Of a stretch of 64,000 bases of DNA, positions 26,934-36,269 are shown piece by piece. A program made the position numbers and the translations under genes. Origin of the DNA: an uncultured Rhodospirillales bacterium (lineage in GTDB: Bacteria; Pseudomonadota; Alphaproteobacteria; Acetobacterales; Acetobacteraceae); assembly GCA_903927465.1 (NCBI GenBank), contig CAIYMY010000020.1, positions 1 to 64,000 of the forward strand, given 5' to 3'. The notes under the pieces were generated by a model that did not search any database, was not told where the DNA came from, and saw only the letters and a program-made list of their open reading frames with translations. Within the stretch, counting starts at the first letter, position 1. Every line of letters begins with the position of its first letter.

Positions 26934-28283
26934 ATGCCCCAGGATCAGCACGGCCTTGCCATTACCAGCGCATCGGATGCCGCAACGCGCGCTTACGATC
27001 ATGTGCTGACAGGCTATTTGAAATATCGCGCCGATACGCCCGCGCGGATGAAGGCGCTGCTGGAAGCGGATGGCGACATGCCGATGGCGCGGGTGTTGCA
27101 GTCGGCGCTCACCTTGCTTGGCTATAAGGCCGCGCTGCTGCCTGCCGCGCGCGAAGCGGCCGCCAACGCCACACGCCTTGCCGCCAAGGCCAACGCGCGC
27201 GAAGCAGCGCATGCCGCCGCCGTGACCGCCTGGGCGGCAGGGGATTTGGACAAAGCGCTGGCGGGGTGGGAGGCGATTTTGCAAGACCACCCGCATGACA
27301 TCCTGGCGTTTCGGCTGCACCACTTCAACGCCTTTTGGCTGGGGCGTGTTGGCGTGATGCAGCGCGTCGTGGATGGTGTTTATCCGCGCTGGACAGCCGC
27401 CTTGCCCGCCTATGGCAGCATTCTGGCCTGTCGCTGTTTCGCGCATGAGGAGTGCGGCAATTACCAGGTGGCGGAAGAAAGCGGGCGTGCGGCGATTGAT
27501 CTTGACCCGGGCGATTTATGGGCCGCGCATGCGGTGGCGCATGTGATGGAAATGCAGGGCCGCCGCGGTGAAGGCATTGCCTGGCTCGCGGGCTTGGAAA
27601 AGCATTGGGAAGGCGCTTCCAACCTGGCGCATCATTTGTGGTGGCACCGCGCGATGTATCATCTGGAACGCGCGGAATCGGAAGAAGTGCTGGCGCTTTA
27701 TGACAAGGGCTTTCGCAATCTGAAAAGTCCGCTCACGGAAGCGGCGCCTGATTTGTATATTGATGTGCAAAATGCCGCTTCCATGCTGTTTCGCTTGCAG
27801 CGCCAGGGCGTGAATGTGGGTGGGCGCTGGGAAGAATTGGCCGATAAGGCAGAAGCGCGGATTGGCGATTGCCTATCCGCCTTTACACTGCCGCATTGGA
27901 TGATGGCGCTGACAGCCGCCGGACGCTTCCAGGCGGCAGCGCGGCTATTGGATGGGATACGTGATGCCATCGCTGCTGGCGGCACACTCGCCCCCATTCT
28001 GCGCGATGCGGCGCTGCCGGTGTGTGAAGCTGTGCTGGCGCATGGGCGCGGTGATCATGCCCGCGCCGTTACCGTGATGCGCCCGGCCATTGGCGTGATG
28101 CACCGCATGGGCGGCAGCCATGCGCAGCAGGATGTGCTGGAACAGCTTTTCCTGGATGCGGCTATGAAGGCCGGCATGTTGGCCGATGCGCGCCTGCTGC
28201 TGGAACGCGTGGCCGGGCGCCATCCTGTGCCGCCGGAACGTCGTGTGGGTTATGCCAGCGCCGCCGCCGCCGTGATGCATTGA
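26934..28283 (+). CDS. TTC38-like tetratricopeptide repeat protein
   Basis: The ATG at 26934 gives a 449-residue protein. The ORF-track start at 26772 lies inside the divergent RidA gene. It is almost wholly helical, with TPR-like units such as YQVAEESGRAAIDLDPGDLWAAHAVAHVMEMQGR. The His-rich segments HHFNAFWLG and LWWHRAMYHLERAE are typical of the TTC38 family. The function of the family is unknown. A small AhpD-like gene follows 14 bases downstream, so the two may be co-transcribed. Confidence 0.8.
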   Translation: MPQDQHGLAITSASDAATRAYDHVLTGYLKYRADTPARMKALLEADGDMPMARVLQSALTLLGYKAALLPAAREAAANATRLAAKANAREAAHAAAVTAWAAGDLDKALAGWEAILQDHPHDILAFRLHHFNAFWLGRVGVMQRVVDGVYPRWTAALPAYGSILACRCFAHEECGNYQVAEESGRAAIDLDPGDLWAAHAVAHVMEMQGRRGEGIAWLAGLEKHWEGASNLAHHLWWHRAMYHLERAESEEVLALYDKGFRNLKSPLTEAAPDLYIDVQNAASMLFRLQRQGVNVGGRWEELADKAEARIGDCLSAFTLPHWMMALTAAGRFQAAARLLDGIRDAIAAGGTLAPILRDAALPVCEAVLAHGRGDHARAVTVMRPAIGVMHRMGGSHAQQDVLEQLFLDAAMKAGMLADARLLLERVAGRHPVPPERRVGYASAAAAVMH

Positions 28284-28297
28284 AAGGATAATGAGCC

Positions 28298-28636
28298 ATG
28301 ACTGAAGTCAAGGATTGGGCCAAGTACAGCGCCGGTCTGAAGGCGCGCGGCAAGGAATTGGGGCAATTACACCCTGATATCGTCAAGGGTTTTGTGGCGC
28401 TTTCAAACGGCGCTGCGCAAACCAAGCATCTGGATGCCAAGACGCGCGAATTCATCGCCCTTGCCGTTGCCATCACCACAAAATGCGATGGCTGCATTGA
28501 TGCCCATGCACGCAAGGCCAAGGCCGCCGGCGCCACCAAGGAAGAAATCGCCGAGGCGCTTGGCGTCGCCATCGCGCTTAATGCCGGCGCGGCCTATACC
28601 TATGCGCTGCATGTACTGGATGCGGTAGGGGATTAG
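28298..28636 (+). CDS. carboxymuconolactone decarboxylase/AhpD-like protein with CxxC
   Basis: A 112-residue protein with the AhpD-core motif TTKCDGCIDAHARKAKAAGAT: Cys63, Cys66 and His70 form the peroxidase-type active site. The rest matches small CMD-family proteins (EEIAEALGVAIALNAG). A peroxidase or thiol-redox role is likely for the CxxC subgroup. It is 14 bases after the TTC38-like gene and ends 6 bases from the convergent ppk2 gene. Confidence 0.9.
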   Translation: MTEVKDWAKYSAGLKARGKELGQLHPDIVKGFVALSNGAAQTKHLDAKTREFIALAVAITTKCDGCIDAHARKAKAAGATKEEIAEALGVAIALNAGAAYTYALHVLDAVGD

Positions 28637-28642
28637 CCTTGT

Positions 28643-29521
28643 TCACCCTAGGCTTTTCTTGGCCACTGCAAGGGCAGTCCGCTGTTCCTTGGTGACCGTG
28701 GGGTAATGCAGGTCAAGCTTTTCGAGCGCTTCGATGATGGCGGCCCCCACCACCAGGCGCGTGAACCATTTGGCATCTGCCGGCACCACGAACCAGGGCG
28801 CATGAGGGGCGGCTGTGGCGCTTATCGCGGCCTGGTAGGCCTTCATATAATCATCCCAATGGGCGCGTTCCGCGACATCATTGGGTGAGAATTTCCAGTT
28901 CTTCTCGGGTTCTGCGATACGGGACAGGAAGCGACTTTTCTGTTCTTCCCTGCTCACATTCAGGAAGAATTTCAACACGACCGTGCCCTGCCGCGCCAGA
29001 TAGCGTTCATAAGCCGCGATATCTTCCAGCCTTTCATCCCAGATTTTCTTGCCGATCAAGGATGGCGGCAGTCTTTGACGCGCAAGCAATTCAGGATGAA
29101 CGCGCAGCACCAACGCTTCCTCATACCAAGAACGGTTATGGATACCAATGCGCCCGCGTTCCGGTAACGCAGTGGAATGGCGCCACAAGAAATCATGGTC
29201 CAATTCCATTGGCGTAGGCACCTTGAAGGAATGCACCTGGCAGCCCTGCGGATTGACGCCTGAAAACACATGCTTGATGGCGCCATCTTTCCCTGCGGCA
29301 TCCATTGCCTGGAAGATGCATAAGACCGACCAGCGATCCTGCGCATAGAGCTTGTCCTGCATCTCCGCGAGCCGCACGATACCCTGTTTCAGCAGCGCCT
29401 CAGCTGCGGTTTTTTCCATCTCAAGCGCGGCGGTATCGCCAGGGTCATAATCCTTCAGGCGAAAGCCGCGCCCCTTGGTCACCCGATAGCGATCCAGGAT
29501 TTTGGTCACTCGTTTTTCCAT
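28643..29521 (-). CDS. ppk2: polyphosphate kinase 2 family polyphosphate:nucleotide phosphotransferase
   Basis: The start at ATG 29521 overlaps the stop of the MFS gene (TGATG), giving 292 residues. Walker A is FQAMDAAGKDG (residues 70-80), followed by GVNPQGCQVHSFKVPTP and the Arg/lid segment RGRIGIHNRSWYEE. These match the TIGR03709 type of PPK2. Such enzymes move phosphate between polyphosphate and nucleoside mono- or diphosphates. The exact class (ADP, AMP or both as substrates) is not fixed by what I can see. Confidence 0.93.
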   Translation of the reverse strand: MEKRVTKILDRYRVTKGRGFRLKDYDPGDTAALEMEKTAAEALLKQGIVRLAEMQDKLYAQDRWSVLCIFQAMDAAGKDGAIKHVFSGVNPQGCQVHSFKVPTPMELDHDFLWRHSTALPERGRIGIHNRSWYEEALVLRVHPELLARQRLPPSLIGKKIWDERLEDIAAYERYLARQGTVVLKFFLNVSREEQKSRFLSRIAEPEKNWKFSPNDVAERAHWDDYMKAYQAAISATAAPHAPWFVVPADAKWFTRLVVGAAIIEALEKLDLHYPTVTKEQRTALAVAKKSLG

Positions 29522-30756
29522 CACGCGGGTTCCTTTCGTGCTTGCCACCAGGGCATGAAAATCCACAGCGCTGCTGCCAATTGAATGGAAAATGTCATGC
29601 CCAGCGCCCAGACATAACCCTCCGGCGCCCAGCCGCCAGTCGCGTTCCGGGGCCAGAGGTCAAGAATAGCACCGATCCCTGTCTGGAAGACGAAAACCAC
29701 GCAGAGCATCAGGAAATTGATGGCAGTGGAAACGCGCCCTGCCAAAGCCGGCGGAAAGCCTTGCGCAATCGCGGCATAGCCTGCAGGCCCGACAGAGCCT
29801 GAGAAGGAAAAGAAAAACCAGAGGAAGGCCATGACCCAAAAATTACTCGGCCCTAACATCAGTATGGCCTGAGCAAAAAGGCAGCCCGCAACACCGATAT
29901 AGGGCATCAACATGGGCGAAAAGCCGCGCGCTTGCGCGAAGGACGCCGCCTGCCCTGTGAAAAGACTGCCAAACATCATGCCAAGCGCGTAGATCAGCAA
30001 AGCAGCAGCGCGCGCGCCATCATCCAAGCCGCCGACATCACGCAACCAAGGCCCAGCCCACAGCCCCTGATAGGTGAAGTTCAGCGTAGAGAGCATGCCA
30101 ACCGTCGGCACCAAGCGCAGAAACACTGGGTCTTTGAAGATGCGGCCATATTCAGCGATTTCCTGGCGTAAGCTGCGGCGCGGTGCTGGCACGACACCGG
30201 GCGGCGCATTGGGCACGGAAAACCAGACCCAAGCGGAAACCATGACGGCAAGCAGCGCTAGCACGGCAAAAACCCCGCGCCAGCCAATGAAGGGCAGCGC
30301 CCATTGCACCGGCATGGTCGCGGCGAGCCCGCCCATGGAAGCGAAGAATAAGCCCGCGCCGGTCACTGCCGCAACACGGTCCCTGGGGTACCATTGCGTA
30401 TTGGCCTTCAGCATGGCCATCAGCCCCGCCGCAACGCCAACCCCCGCCACGCAACGCCCCACGGCCAGCGTCAGCACATCGTCCGAAAAGGCGCTGATGA
30501 TGAACCCGGTGGCGGCAATCAGCGCCAATGTCGCCTGCACGCGCCGCGGGCCTTTCAAATCAAGCGCAAGCCCAATCGGTAATTGCGCCATGGCGTAGCT
30601 TGCGAAAAAACATGCTGCCAGCAAGCCAAGCTCAGCCGCTGTCAGGCCGAATTCAAGCGCAAGCAAGGGCCCAATCACCGCAACCAGGGAACGATTGGCC
30701 TGATTGATGAAATTGATCGCGGCCAGCGGTAGGGTGATGCGGGTGAAAAGCGACAT
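29521..30756 (-). CDS. MFS transporter
   Basis: The ATG at 30756 (MSLFTRITLPLAAINFINQANR) is preferred over the ORF-track start 12 codons upstream. The 411-residue protein has about twelve membrane helices. The loop 2-3 signature is LPIGLALDLKGPRRVQATLALI, and LWAGPWLRDVGGLDDGARA follows in the second half. The pattern resembles the nitrate/organic anion type MFS proteins. The substrate is unknown. The gene is translationally coupled to ppk2. Confidence 0.85.
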   Translation of the reverse strand: MSLFTRITLPLAAINFINQANRSLVAVIGPLLALEFGLTAAELGLLAACFFASYAMAQLPIGLALDLKGPRRVQATLALIAATGFIISAFSDDVLTLAVGRCVAGVGVAAGLMAMLKANTQWYPRDRVAAVTGAGLFFASMGGLAATMPVQWALPFIGWRGVFAVLALLAVMVSAWVWFSVPNAPPGVVPAPRRSLRQEIAEYGRIFKDPVFLRLVPTVGMLSTLNFTYQGLWAGPWLRDVGGLDDGARAAALLIYALGMMFGSLFTGQAASFAQARGFSPMLMPYIGVAGCLFAQAILMLGPSNFWVMAFLWFFFSFSGSVGPAGYAAIAQGFPPALAGRVSTAINFLMLCVVFVFQTGIGAILDLWPRNATGGWAPEGYVWALGMTFSIQLAAALWIFMPWWQARKEPA

Positions 30757-30800
30757 GGGCCGAGCATGGCACGCCTGCCCCGCCCCGCCCATAGGACCCT

Positions 30801-31670
30801 TCAGGGCAGGCTGAGCCGGACGGAGATCGGGCAGTGATCGCTGATCACATCACGCAGCGCCGGATCACGTTCCGTATAGGACAAAACACGAAAGCTATCC
30901 TTTATGAGCCAATCCGATGCATGGAGGCCAAGCAGGATGTGGTCAATGAAAGCACGCCCCTGCCCATCCCGAGACCAACAGGGATTGGAAAAACCTTCCG
31001 TGGCACGGCGCATAGGTGATGCGGCATTCAGAATGGAAAGCACATCGTCGTCCCGCGAAAAACGCCGGTTGAAATCACCCAGAATGACAAAGGGGATATT
31101 CTCCCGGCGTCTATCAGCGATCCAATCCGCCAGGATATGCGCCTGCTGGCCAAGGCTTTGGCAATCGCTGTTATTGGGCTGGCGCACGGAACCCTGTGAG
31201 CATCCGCCATCCAGGTGAATCGAAAGTAATCGCAGCCGCGCACCATTCTCGCCATGCAGCGTGATATCAGCGCCCCGCCGCAAAGAACGCCGCGCGGTCG
31301 GGCGAAGATCAAGCGCCATCAGGTCAGGATTGCGCGTGACATTGAGCCCCTTGCGCCAGGCAAAGCCCGCGCGCTGCACATCACTTTCGGCCGGAAAGTG
31401 AAAATCATAAGCGGTGGAATCAAACACCCGCGCCGCCGCCAAAGGCCCATCCACTTCCTGCAGCGCAATCACATCCGCCGCCAGCCGCTCAGCATAGGCA
31501 CGCAGCCGGGCAAAATCCTGTTCTGTCCTAGTGGTCAGATCGCGCGGGAGGTCTGGATGGCCGGCGGGCTTGGTGGTGAGCCAGGCGATATTCCAGGTGG
31601 CGAGTTTGATTTCCTGCGCCCATGCGGGCAGCGTCAGAAACATCAGTGCCAGAAGGATCAGCGCGCGCAT
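30801..31670 (-). CDS. exported endonuclease/exonuclease/phosphatase family protein
   Basis: A 289-residue protein with signal peptide MRALILLALMFLTLPAWAQ. The mature part has the DNase I-like fold landmarks: LATWNIAWL (Asn), VIALQEVDGP (Glu metal ligand), LSIHLDGGC, ILGDFNRRF (Asp-Asn), and a final SDHCPI (Asp-His). It could be a periplasmic nuclease or a phosphodiesterase/phosphatase. It is 8 bases from the end of the DUF2075 gene on the same strand. Confidence 0.88.
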   Translation of the reverse strand: MRALILLALMFLTLPAWAQEIKLATWNIAWLTTKPAGHPDLPRDLTTRTEQDFARLRAYAERLAADVIALQEVDGPLAAARVFDSTAYDFHFPAESDVQRAGFAWRKGLNVTRNPDLMALDLRPTARRSLRRGADITLHGENGARLRLLSIHLDGGCSQGSVRQPNNSDCQSLGQQAHILADWIADRRRENIPFVILGDFNRRFSRDDDVLSILNAASPMRRATEGFSNPCWSRDGQGRAFIDHILLGLHASDWLIKDSFRVLSYTERDPALRDVISDHCPISVRLSLP

Positions 31671-31677
31671 GGTGGCC

Positions 31678-33687
31678 TCATAAAAGCTGCGCCAAATAGG
31701 GCGCGGGGTCTGGTTCTCTGGTTAAAGCTTCAAGGGGCCGCGCGCCAGAGGCCAACAGGAAATCAGCCAGCGCATCCATCTCGGCTGCCTGGCGCGTGAT
31801 GTCGTGGAAGGGATCATCGGCGGCGGAACCGGGCGGGACCCAGATGATCGTCTTATACCGCGCACGCGTCAGCAGCACGCGATAAGTATTCAGGATATAG
31901 CGCTGTTCCTCAGCGCCACGCACGATCTGCCATTGATGGCCGGCAAAGCGCCGCGCGCGCCATTGGCTGGCATGGCGCAGAAAATCGCCTCCCCAGGCCA
32001 GGCCCACCACATCCAATTCCAAACCCTGGCAATCATATTCGGTGGCAAAGGTTTCAAGCGCTTCGGAAGAACGGATATCCGGCCAGCGCTTCAGGAACCA
32101 ATCGGCAATATCGGGCACCTGCACGCCGAGCCCCTCTGCGCGCAAGCGCCGCGCGCCGGCGGAAGCAACAAGGCCAGCACGGCGCAAGCCCCTTGTGCGG
32201 GCGCGCAAGGCCGCGCGCCAAGCGATCAGGTCGCGCGTGATGTAATAGGGCCATTCCGGCGTCGCTTCCGCAATGGCACGCGCGGCGGGCGCATCACCTT
32301 GCAAGACCGCATCCACCCATTCGGTACCCCTGCTGGTGCGCAGGCTGCGAATGGGGGTTTGCAGGTCCAAATCATCATCGAAGCTGAGCCAAGCCGGCGT
32401 GCCTTCGGCTAGGCGCTGCGCGGGCTCGGCAGCCGTAGTGCTGCGCCGCGCAGCTACCGCACGCCAGGAAGATGAAGCCGCAATTACGCGGCCCCATTCG
32501 GCGAGGCCGGCTTCACCCGTATTGATTTCCTGGCCATTGCCAATCAACGCAACAATCACGGCCCAGCCATCATGCCGCCCCATGATTTCTAGCGTATGGG
32601 CGGGTTCGCTCATGGTCAGGTGGCTTTTGCGGCGCTGGCCATCGCGTGTTGCTTGCGCTTCATCCCAGGCGCGCTGTGCTTCGTCGAAAACGATGATGCG
32701 CGCTTCGGGCACTTCATGCGGATGCACCACATGATGTTCCAGAAAGCGATGTACATTTTGCAGCGCCGTGCGCGCGGCGCGTTCCGCTGCCAGAAAGGCT
32801 GCGCCGCCTTGGGGTGCCGCATCGCGCGCCAAGGCTTCACGTAGCACTGTCACCAGCGGCACATTGCCGGAAAGGAAGGCCGCGCCCGCTTCCCGAAGCG
32901 CGCCAAACACAAGATTGAGGCCGCAAAGCGTTTTGCCCGCCCCGGGTATGCCAGTGACGAAAACGACATAGCGCCCACCTTCCACACGCGCCTGCGCGAT
33001 CACGCGCGCAATGGCGTCGGTGGTGCGGGTCAGGTTATGCGCATCGGCGCGTGTGGCGCCGATATCGGGCACAGCATTGCGCCGGTACAAAAGCCGCGCT
33101 GCCTCCAGCACGCTTGGCACGGGGCGATAGGCGGAACGCGCCCAGGAATCGGGGTTAAGCGGCGCCGCTGGCGGAGCGATGGCCGCCTGCGCGCGGGCCA
33201 CAATACCCCGCAGCATGGTGCCATTAGCCACCATCACCGGCACAACGCCGTGCCAAAACAACGGTAATTCGAGATCACGCTGTGGCAAGCTTGGGGCGAT
33301 CAGCACAGGAATGATCGGCACGCCACGGCTGCCGGCGTGGAAATCATGCAAATCCATGGCGTAATTATCGGTCTGGCGCAGATCAGCCAGGTCCGGCTTC
33401 TGCGCGCCCATTTTGAACTCCAGCACAAAAATCGCGCGATCAGTCAGCAGAATGGCATCGGCGCGTTTTTCCAGACGCAGCAAATCGCATTCCATGAAGA
33501 TGTGCCAGGAAGCGTCGCCCTCAGCCAGCGCATCCTGCAACAGGGCCGCGCTGGCTTCCCAGGAATCGCGTTGTTGCACTTCAAGCGCGGCAAACCGCGC
33601 TGCCTGTTGATAGGCTAAGGCAGCGGCAATTTGCGCCGGTGTCTGACGGCGAAATTCTCCAAGGCTTTGCGCGAACCACGGCCTCAT
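31678..33687 (-). CDS. DUF2075 helicase with N-terminal RecB-like nuclease signature
   Basis: The ATG at 33687 overlaps the upstream DMT transporter stop (ATGA) and gives 669 residues. The ORF-track start adds 66 residues from inside that gene. Residues 60-115 show a PD-(D/E)xK pattern of the RecB type: Asp77 in KRADAILL, Glu90-x-Lys92 in VLEFKMG, and Q105-TDN-Y109 (QxxxY). An ATPase follows with Walker A GIPGAGKT (246-253) and Walker B IIVFDEAQ (Asp335-Glu336). The C-terminus has DCQGLELDVVGLAWG and YRVLLTRARYKTIIWV, typical of superfamily 1 helicase ends. DUF2075 proteins are uncharacterised. A DNA/RNA repair or defence role is possible. Confidence 0.85.
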   Translation of the reverse strand: MRPWFAQSLGEFRRQTPAQIAAALAYQQAARFAALEVQQRDSWEASAALLQDALAEGDASWHIFMECDLLRLEKRADAILLTDRAIFVLEFKMGAQKPDLADLRQTDNYAMDLHDFHAGSRGVPIIPVLIAPSLPQRDLELPLFWHGVVPVMVANGTMLRGIVARAQAAIAPPAAPLNPDSWARSAYRPVPSVLEAARLLYRRNAVPDIGATRADAHNLTRTTDAIARVIAQARVEGGRYVVFVTGIPGAGKTLCGLNLVFGALREAGAAFLSGNVPLVTVLREALARDAAPQGGAAFLAAERAARTALQNVHRFLEHHVVHPHEVPEARIIVFDEAQRAWDEAQATRDGQRRKSHLTMSEPAHTLEIMGRHDGWAVIVALIGNGQEINTGEAGLAEWGRVIAASSSWRAVAARRSTTAAEPAQRLAEGTPAWLSFDDDLDLQTPIRSLRTSRGTEWVDAVLQGDAPAARAIAEATPEWPYYITRDLIAWRAALRARTRGLRRAGLVASAGARRLRAEGLGVQVPDIADWFLKRWPDIRSSEALETFATEYDCQGLELDVVGLAWGGDFLRHASQWRARRFAGHQWQIVRGAEEQRYILNTYRVLLTRARYKTIIWVPPGSAADDPFHDITRQAAEMDALADFLLASGARPLEALTREPDPAPYLAQLL

Positions 33688-34574
33688 GCCTTGCCCTTTC
33701 GCGGCCAGGTTGCAATCAACACGCTCAGCATCATCAGCGCGAAGCCTATGGCGTGGATGGTGGTAAAGGCTTCCTGCAAGATCACCACTGCCACCAGCGC
33801 AGCGGTCGCGGGCAGGAAGGCAGTGAAGATGCCAGCAACACCGGCACCCACACGCTTCAGGCCCGCGTACCAGAGCAGCAGGCAAAGCACACTCGCCGTC
33901 ACGCTATGAAACACCAGCAACGCCGCAAGGCGAGGATCTGCCAGCGCGGCGATGCTGGCAATATCCGGCAAGGCAAAGGGGGCGAGCATCATGGCTGAGA
34001 AAATCTGCATCCAAAGGCTTGCCGTGATCACGCCAACGCGGCCCACGATGCGCCGCGCCAGCAGCACGTAAAGCGCTTCGCCAATCACGCCGCCGAAGAT
34101 CAGCAGATTGCCAAGGACAGACCCCGCAGTCCCCTCACTGTTGCGCGCAATCGTCATCGCCGCCATGCCGAAGGCCGCCAGGCTGACCGCAATCCATTGG
34201 GGCGGCATCAGGCGTTCGCGCAGCCAAAAGGCGCTGCCCAAAGCGACCACCGCGGGCAGGCTTGCCAGCACCAGCCCGCCTTCCAACGCCGAGGTCAGGC
34301 GCAAGCCCGCCAGCAAGCCCGCATTATAGATCACGGTGCCAAATAGTGCCTGCCAGGCAAGGTTGCGCATGACCCCGCCCTCAGGCCGTGGCGCAGCTTC
34401 CAACAGGCGCGCAAGGGGCCAGAGCAATGCCACCGCCAAAACGCAACGCAAAAAAGCGATCATCGGAATGGGCAGCGCTTCCGCGAGCAATTTTGCAACC
34501 GCGACATTGGCGCCGACCAGCGCCATGGACGCCGCCAATTGCAGATAAGCGATGCGCGGCGCGCCCGGCGTCAC
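33684..34574 (-). CDS. EamA/DMT superfamily transporter
   Basis: A 296-residue protein with about ten membrane helices in two EamA repeats. The second repeat includes LVFHSVTASVLCLLLWYAGLKRVGAGVAGIFTAFLPATAAL, the classic RhaT/EamA pattern. The start is a GTG at 34574 overlapping the upstream GNAT gene stop (GTGA). It is usually an exporter of amino acids or metabolites; the substrate here is unknown. It is coupled at both ends to its neighbours. Confidence 0.9.
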   Translation of the reverse strand: MTPGAPRIAYLQLAASMALVGANVAVAKLLAEALPIPMIAFLRCVLAVALLWPLARLLEAAPRPEGGVMRNLAWQALFGTVIYNAGLLAGLRLTSALEGGLVLASLPAVVALGSAFWLRERLMPPQWIAVSLAAFGMAAMTIARNSEGTAGSVLGNLLIFGGVIGEALYVLLARRIVGRVGVITASLWMQIFSAMMLAPFALPDIASIAALADPRLAALLVFHSVTASVLCLLLWYAGLKRVGAGVAGIFTAFLPATAALVAVVILQEAFTTIHAIGFALMMLSVLIATWPRKGKA

Positions 34575-35734
34575 GCCGTCTCATCCGCCTGACGAAAGGG
34601 GGAAAGTGTGGCGAGCGCGGCCATTTCGCGTTCCATCGCCGAGCGTTCGCGCGCAAGGAATTCATCCACCGCGCGGGACAGCCCGGGATGTGCGATCCAA
34701 TGCGCGGAATAGGTCGGCACGGGCAGATAGCCGCGCTGGATTTTATGCTCACCCTGCGCGCCCGCTTCGACGCGCGGAATGCCATGCGCAATCGCGAAAT
34801 CCATTGCCATGTAATAGCAAAGTTCAAAATGCAAAAAGGGCACATCCACAATGGCGCCCCAGTTGCGGCCATAAATCGCATCGCGCCCGATCAGATTAAG
34901 CGCAGCGGCGACGGGTTCTCCATCACGCTCCGCCACCATTAGCAGCACGCGATCACCGAGCCTTTCACCAAGCAGTGGCCAAAAAGCCCGCGTGAGATAG
35001 GCGCTGCGGCCCCATTTCTTGTCAGTGGTGGCCTGATAGAAGCGGTGAAAGGCCTGCCAATGGCGGGGCGTGATTTCTGCCCCGCGCAATGTGCGCAGCG
35101 TCAGCCCTGCCGCCTGCACATCTCGCCTTTCACGCTTCAGCGCCTTGCGCTTGCGCGATGCCAAAGCGCCCAGGAAATCATCAAAATGGCGATAGCCCGG
35201 ATTGGCCCAATGGAACTGCGTGCCAAGCCTTTGCAGCCAACCGGCATCACCCAAGGCGCGCCATTCGGCTTCTGTGCAGAAGGTGGCATGGACCGATGAT
35301 GCGCCAATACCCTCGCAGGCCTGCACCAAGGCGCCAGCCAAAACATCCGGCCCAAAGCCGGCTTCGGGATGGATCAGCAGGCGCGGGCCGGGCACAGGGC
35401 TGAAGGGCGCGGCCACTTGCAGCTTTGGATAGTAATCCCCACCGGCGCGTTCCAAAGCATCCGCCCAGCCATGGTCGAACACATATTCGCCCTGGGAGTG
35501 GGATTTGGCATAGGCCGGCGCGCAAGCAAGCACGCGCCCGGCGGCGTCACGCAACGCGGCGTGTTGCGGCAGCCAGCCACGTTCAGCAACCGCGCTGCCG
35601 CTTTCTTCCAGCGCCAACAGAAAGGCGTGGCTCACAAACGGATTGTTACCGCCCGCACAGGCATCCCAATCGCACGCCGGGATTTCAGCAATGGCGCGAT
35701 GCAGGGTCAGCGACAATTCGGATGGGCTGGTCAT
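34571..35734 (-). CDS. GNAT family protein, COG3146/DUF482 type (FemAB-like)
   Basis: The ATG at 35734 is supported by AAGGGG about 7 bases upstream and gives 387 residues. The protein matches the COG3146 pattern: NPFVSHAFLLALEESG, YVFDHGWADALERAGGDYYPKLQVAAPFSPVPG, and IYGRNWGAIVDVPFLHFELCYY near the C-terminus. It ends with EAGAQGEHKIQRGYLPVPTYSAHWI. The family is annotated as a putative acyl- or aminoacyltransferase; no substrate is established. It is the first of three overlapping genes with the DMT transporter and the DUF2075 helicase. Confidence 0.87.
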   Translation of the reverse strand: MTSPSELSLTLHRAIAEIPACDWDACAGGNNPFVSHAFLLALEESGSAVAERGWLPQHAALRDAAGRVLACAPAYAKSHSQGEYVFDHGWADALERAGGDYYPKLQVAAPFSPVPGPRLLIHPEAGFGPDVLAGALVQACEGIGASSVHATFCTEAEWRALGDAGWLQRLGTQFHWANPGYRHFDDFLGALASRKRKALKRERRDVQAAGLTLRTLRGAEITPRHWQAFHRFYQATTDKKWGRSAYLTRAFWPLLGERLGDRVLLMVAERDGEPVAAALNLIGRDAIYGRNWGAIVDVPFLHFELCYYMAMDFAIAHGIPRVEAGAQGEHKIQRGYLPVPTYSAHWIAHPGLSRAVDEFLARERSAMEREMAALATLSPFRQADETA

Positions 35735-35779
35735 GCCCCTTGATGTCGTCACGGTGCCGGAGACAGCAAGCCCCGCACG

Positions 35780-36244
35780 TCACCCAATCTCAAACATGCC
35801 TTCCACTTCCACCGCCGCATCACCGGGGAGCGAAGGCACGCCAATGGTGGTCCGCGCATGGCGTCCGACATCGCCAAACACTTCCACCGCCAGATCGGAA
35901 GCGCCATTCATCACCAGCGCATGCTGGGTAAATTCAGCCGGTGCGGCAATGAAGCCGCCAAGGCGCACAACGCGCGTCACGTTATCCAGATCTCCGGCGG
36001 CGGCCTTCAACTGCGCCAGCAGATTGATAAAGCAAAGCCGCGCCGCCTCGCGCCCCACTTCAATGGAAACGCCCGCGCCCAGCTTGCCAGTATAGGCAAT
36101 CTTGCCATCACGCACCGGCACCTGGCCGGAAATCACCACCAGCTTTCCGCTGATATTGAAAGGGATGTAATTCGCAATCGGTGCCGCCGGCGTTGGCAAT
36201 ACAATGCCAAGGGTAGCAAGCTTCGCTTCGATTTTACCGGCCAT
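35780..36244 (-). CDS. RidA/YjgF family protein (second copy)
   Basis: A 154-residue protein starting MAGKIEAKLATLGIVLPTPAAPIANYIPF. It has LVVISGQVPVRDGKIAYTGKLG and the C-terminal HARTTIGVPSLPGDAAVEVEGMFEI. It is related to the RidA copy at 26381 and belongs to the same 150-residue branch, though clearly diverged. It probably acts on reactive imines or a related small molecule; the substrate is unknown. It sits between the COG3146 gene and the ribonucleotide-reductase-like gene. Confidence 0.88.
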   Translation of the reverse strand: MAGKIEAKLATLGIVLPTPAAPIANYIPFNISGKLVVISGQVPVRDGKIAYTGKLGAGVSIEVGREAARLCFINLLAQLKAAAGDLDNVTRVVRLGGFIAAPAEFTQHALVMNGASDLAVEVFGDVGRHARTTIGVPSLPGDAAVEVEGMFEIG

Positions 36245-36269
36245 GATCCTGTTCCTTAAAAGGCGCCAA

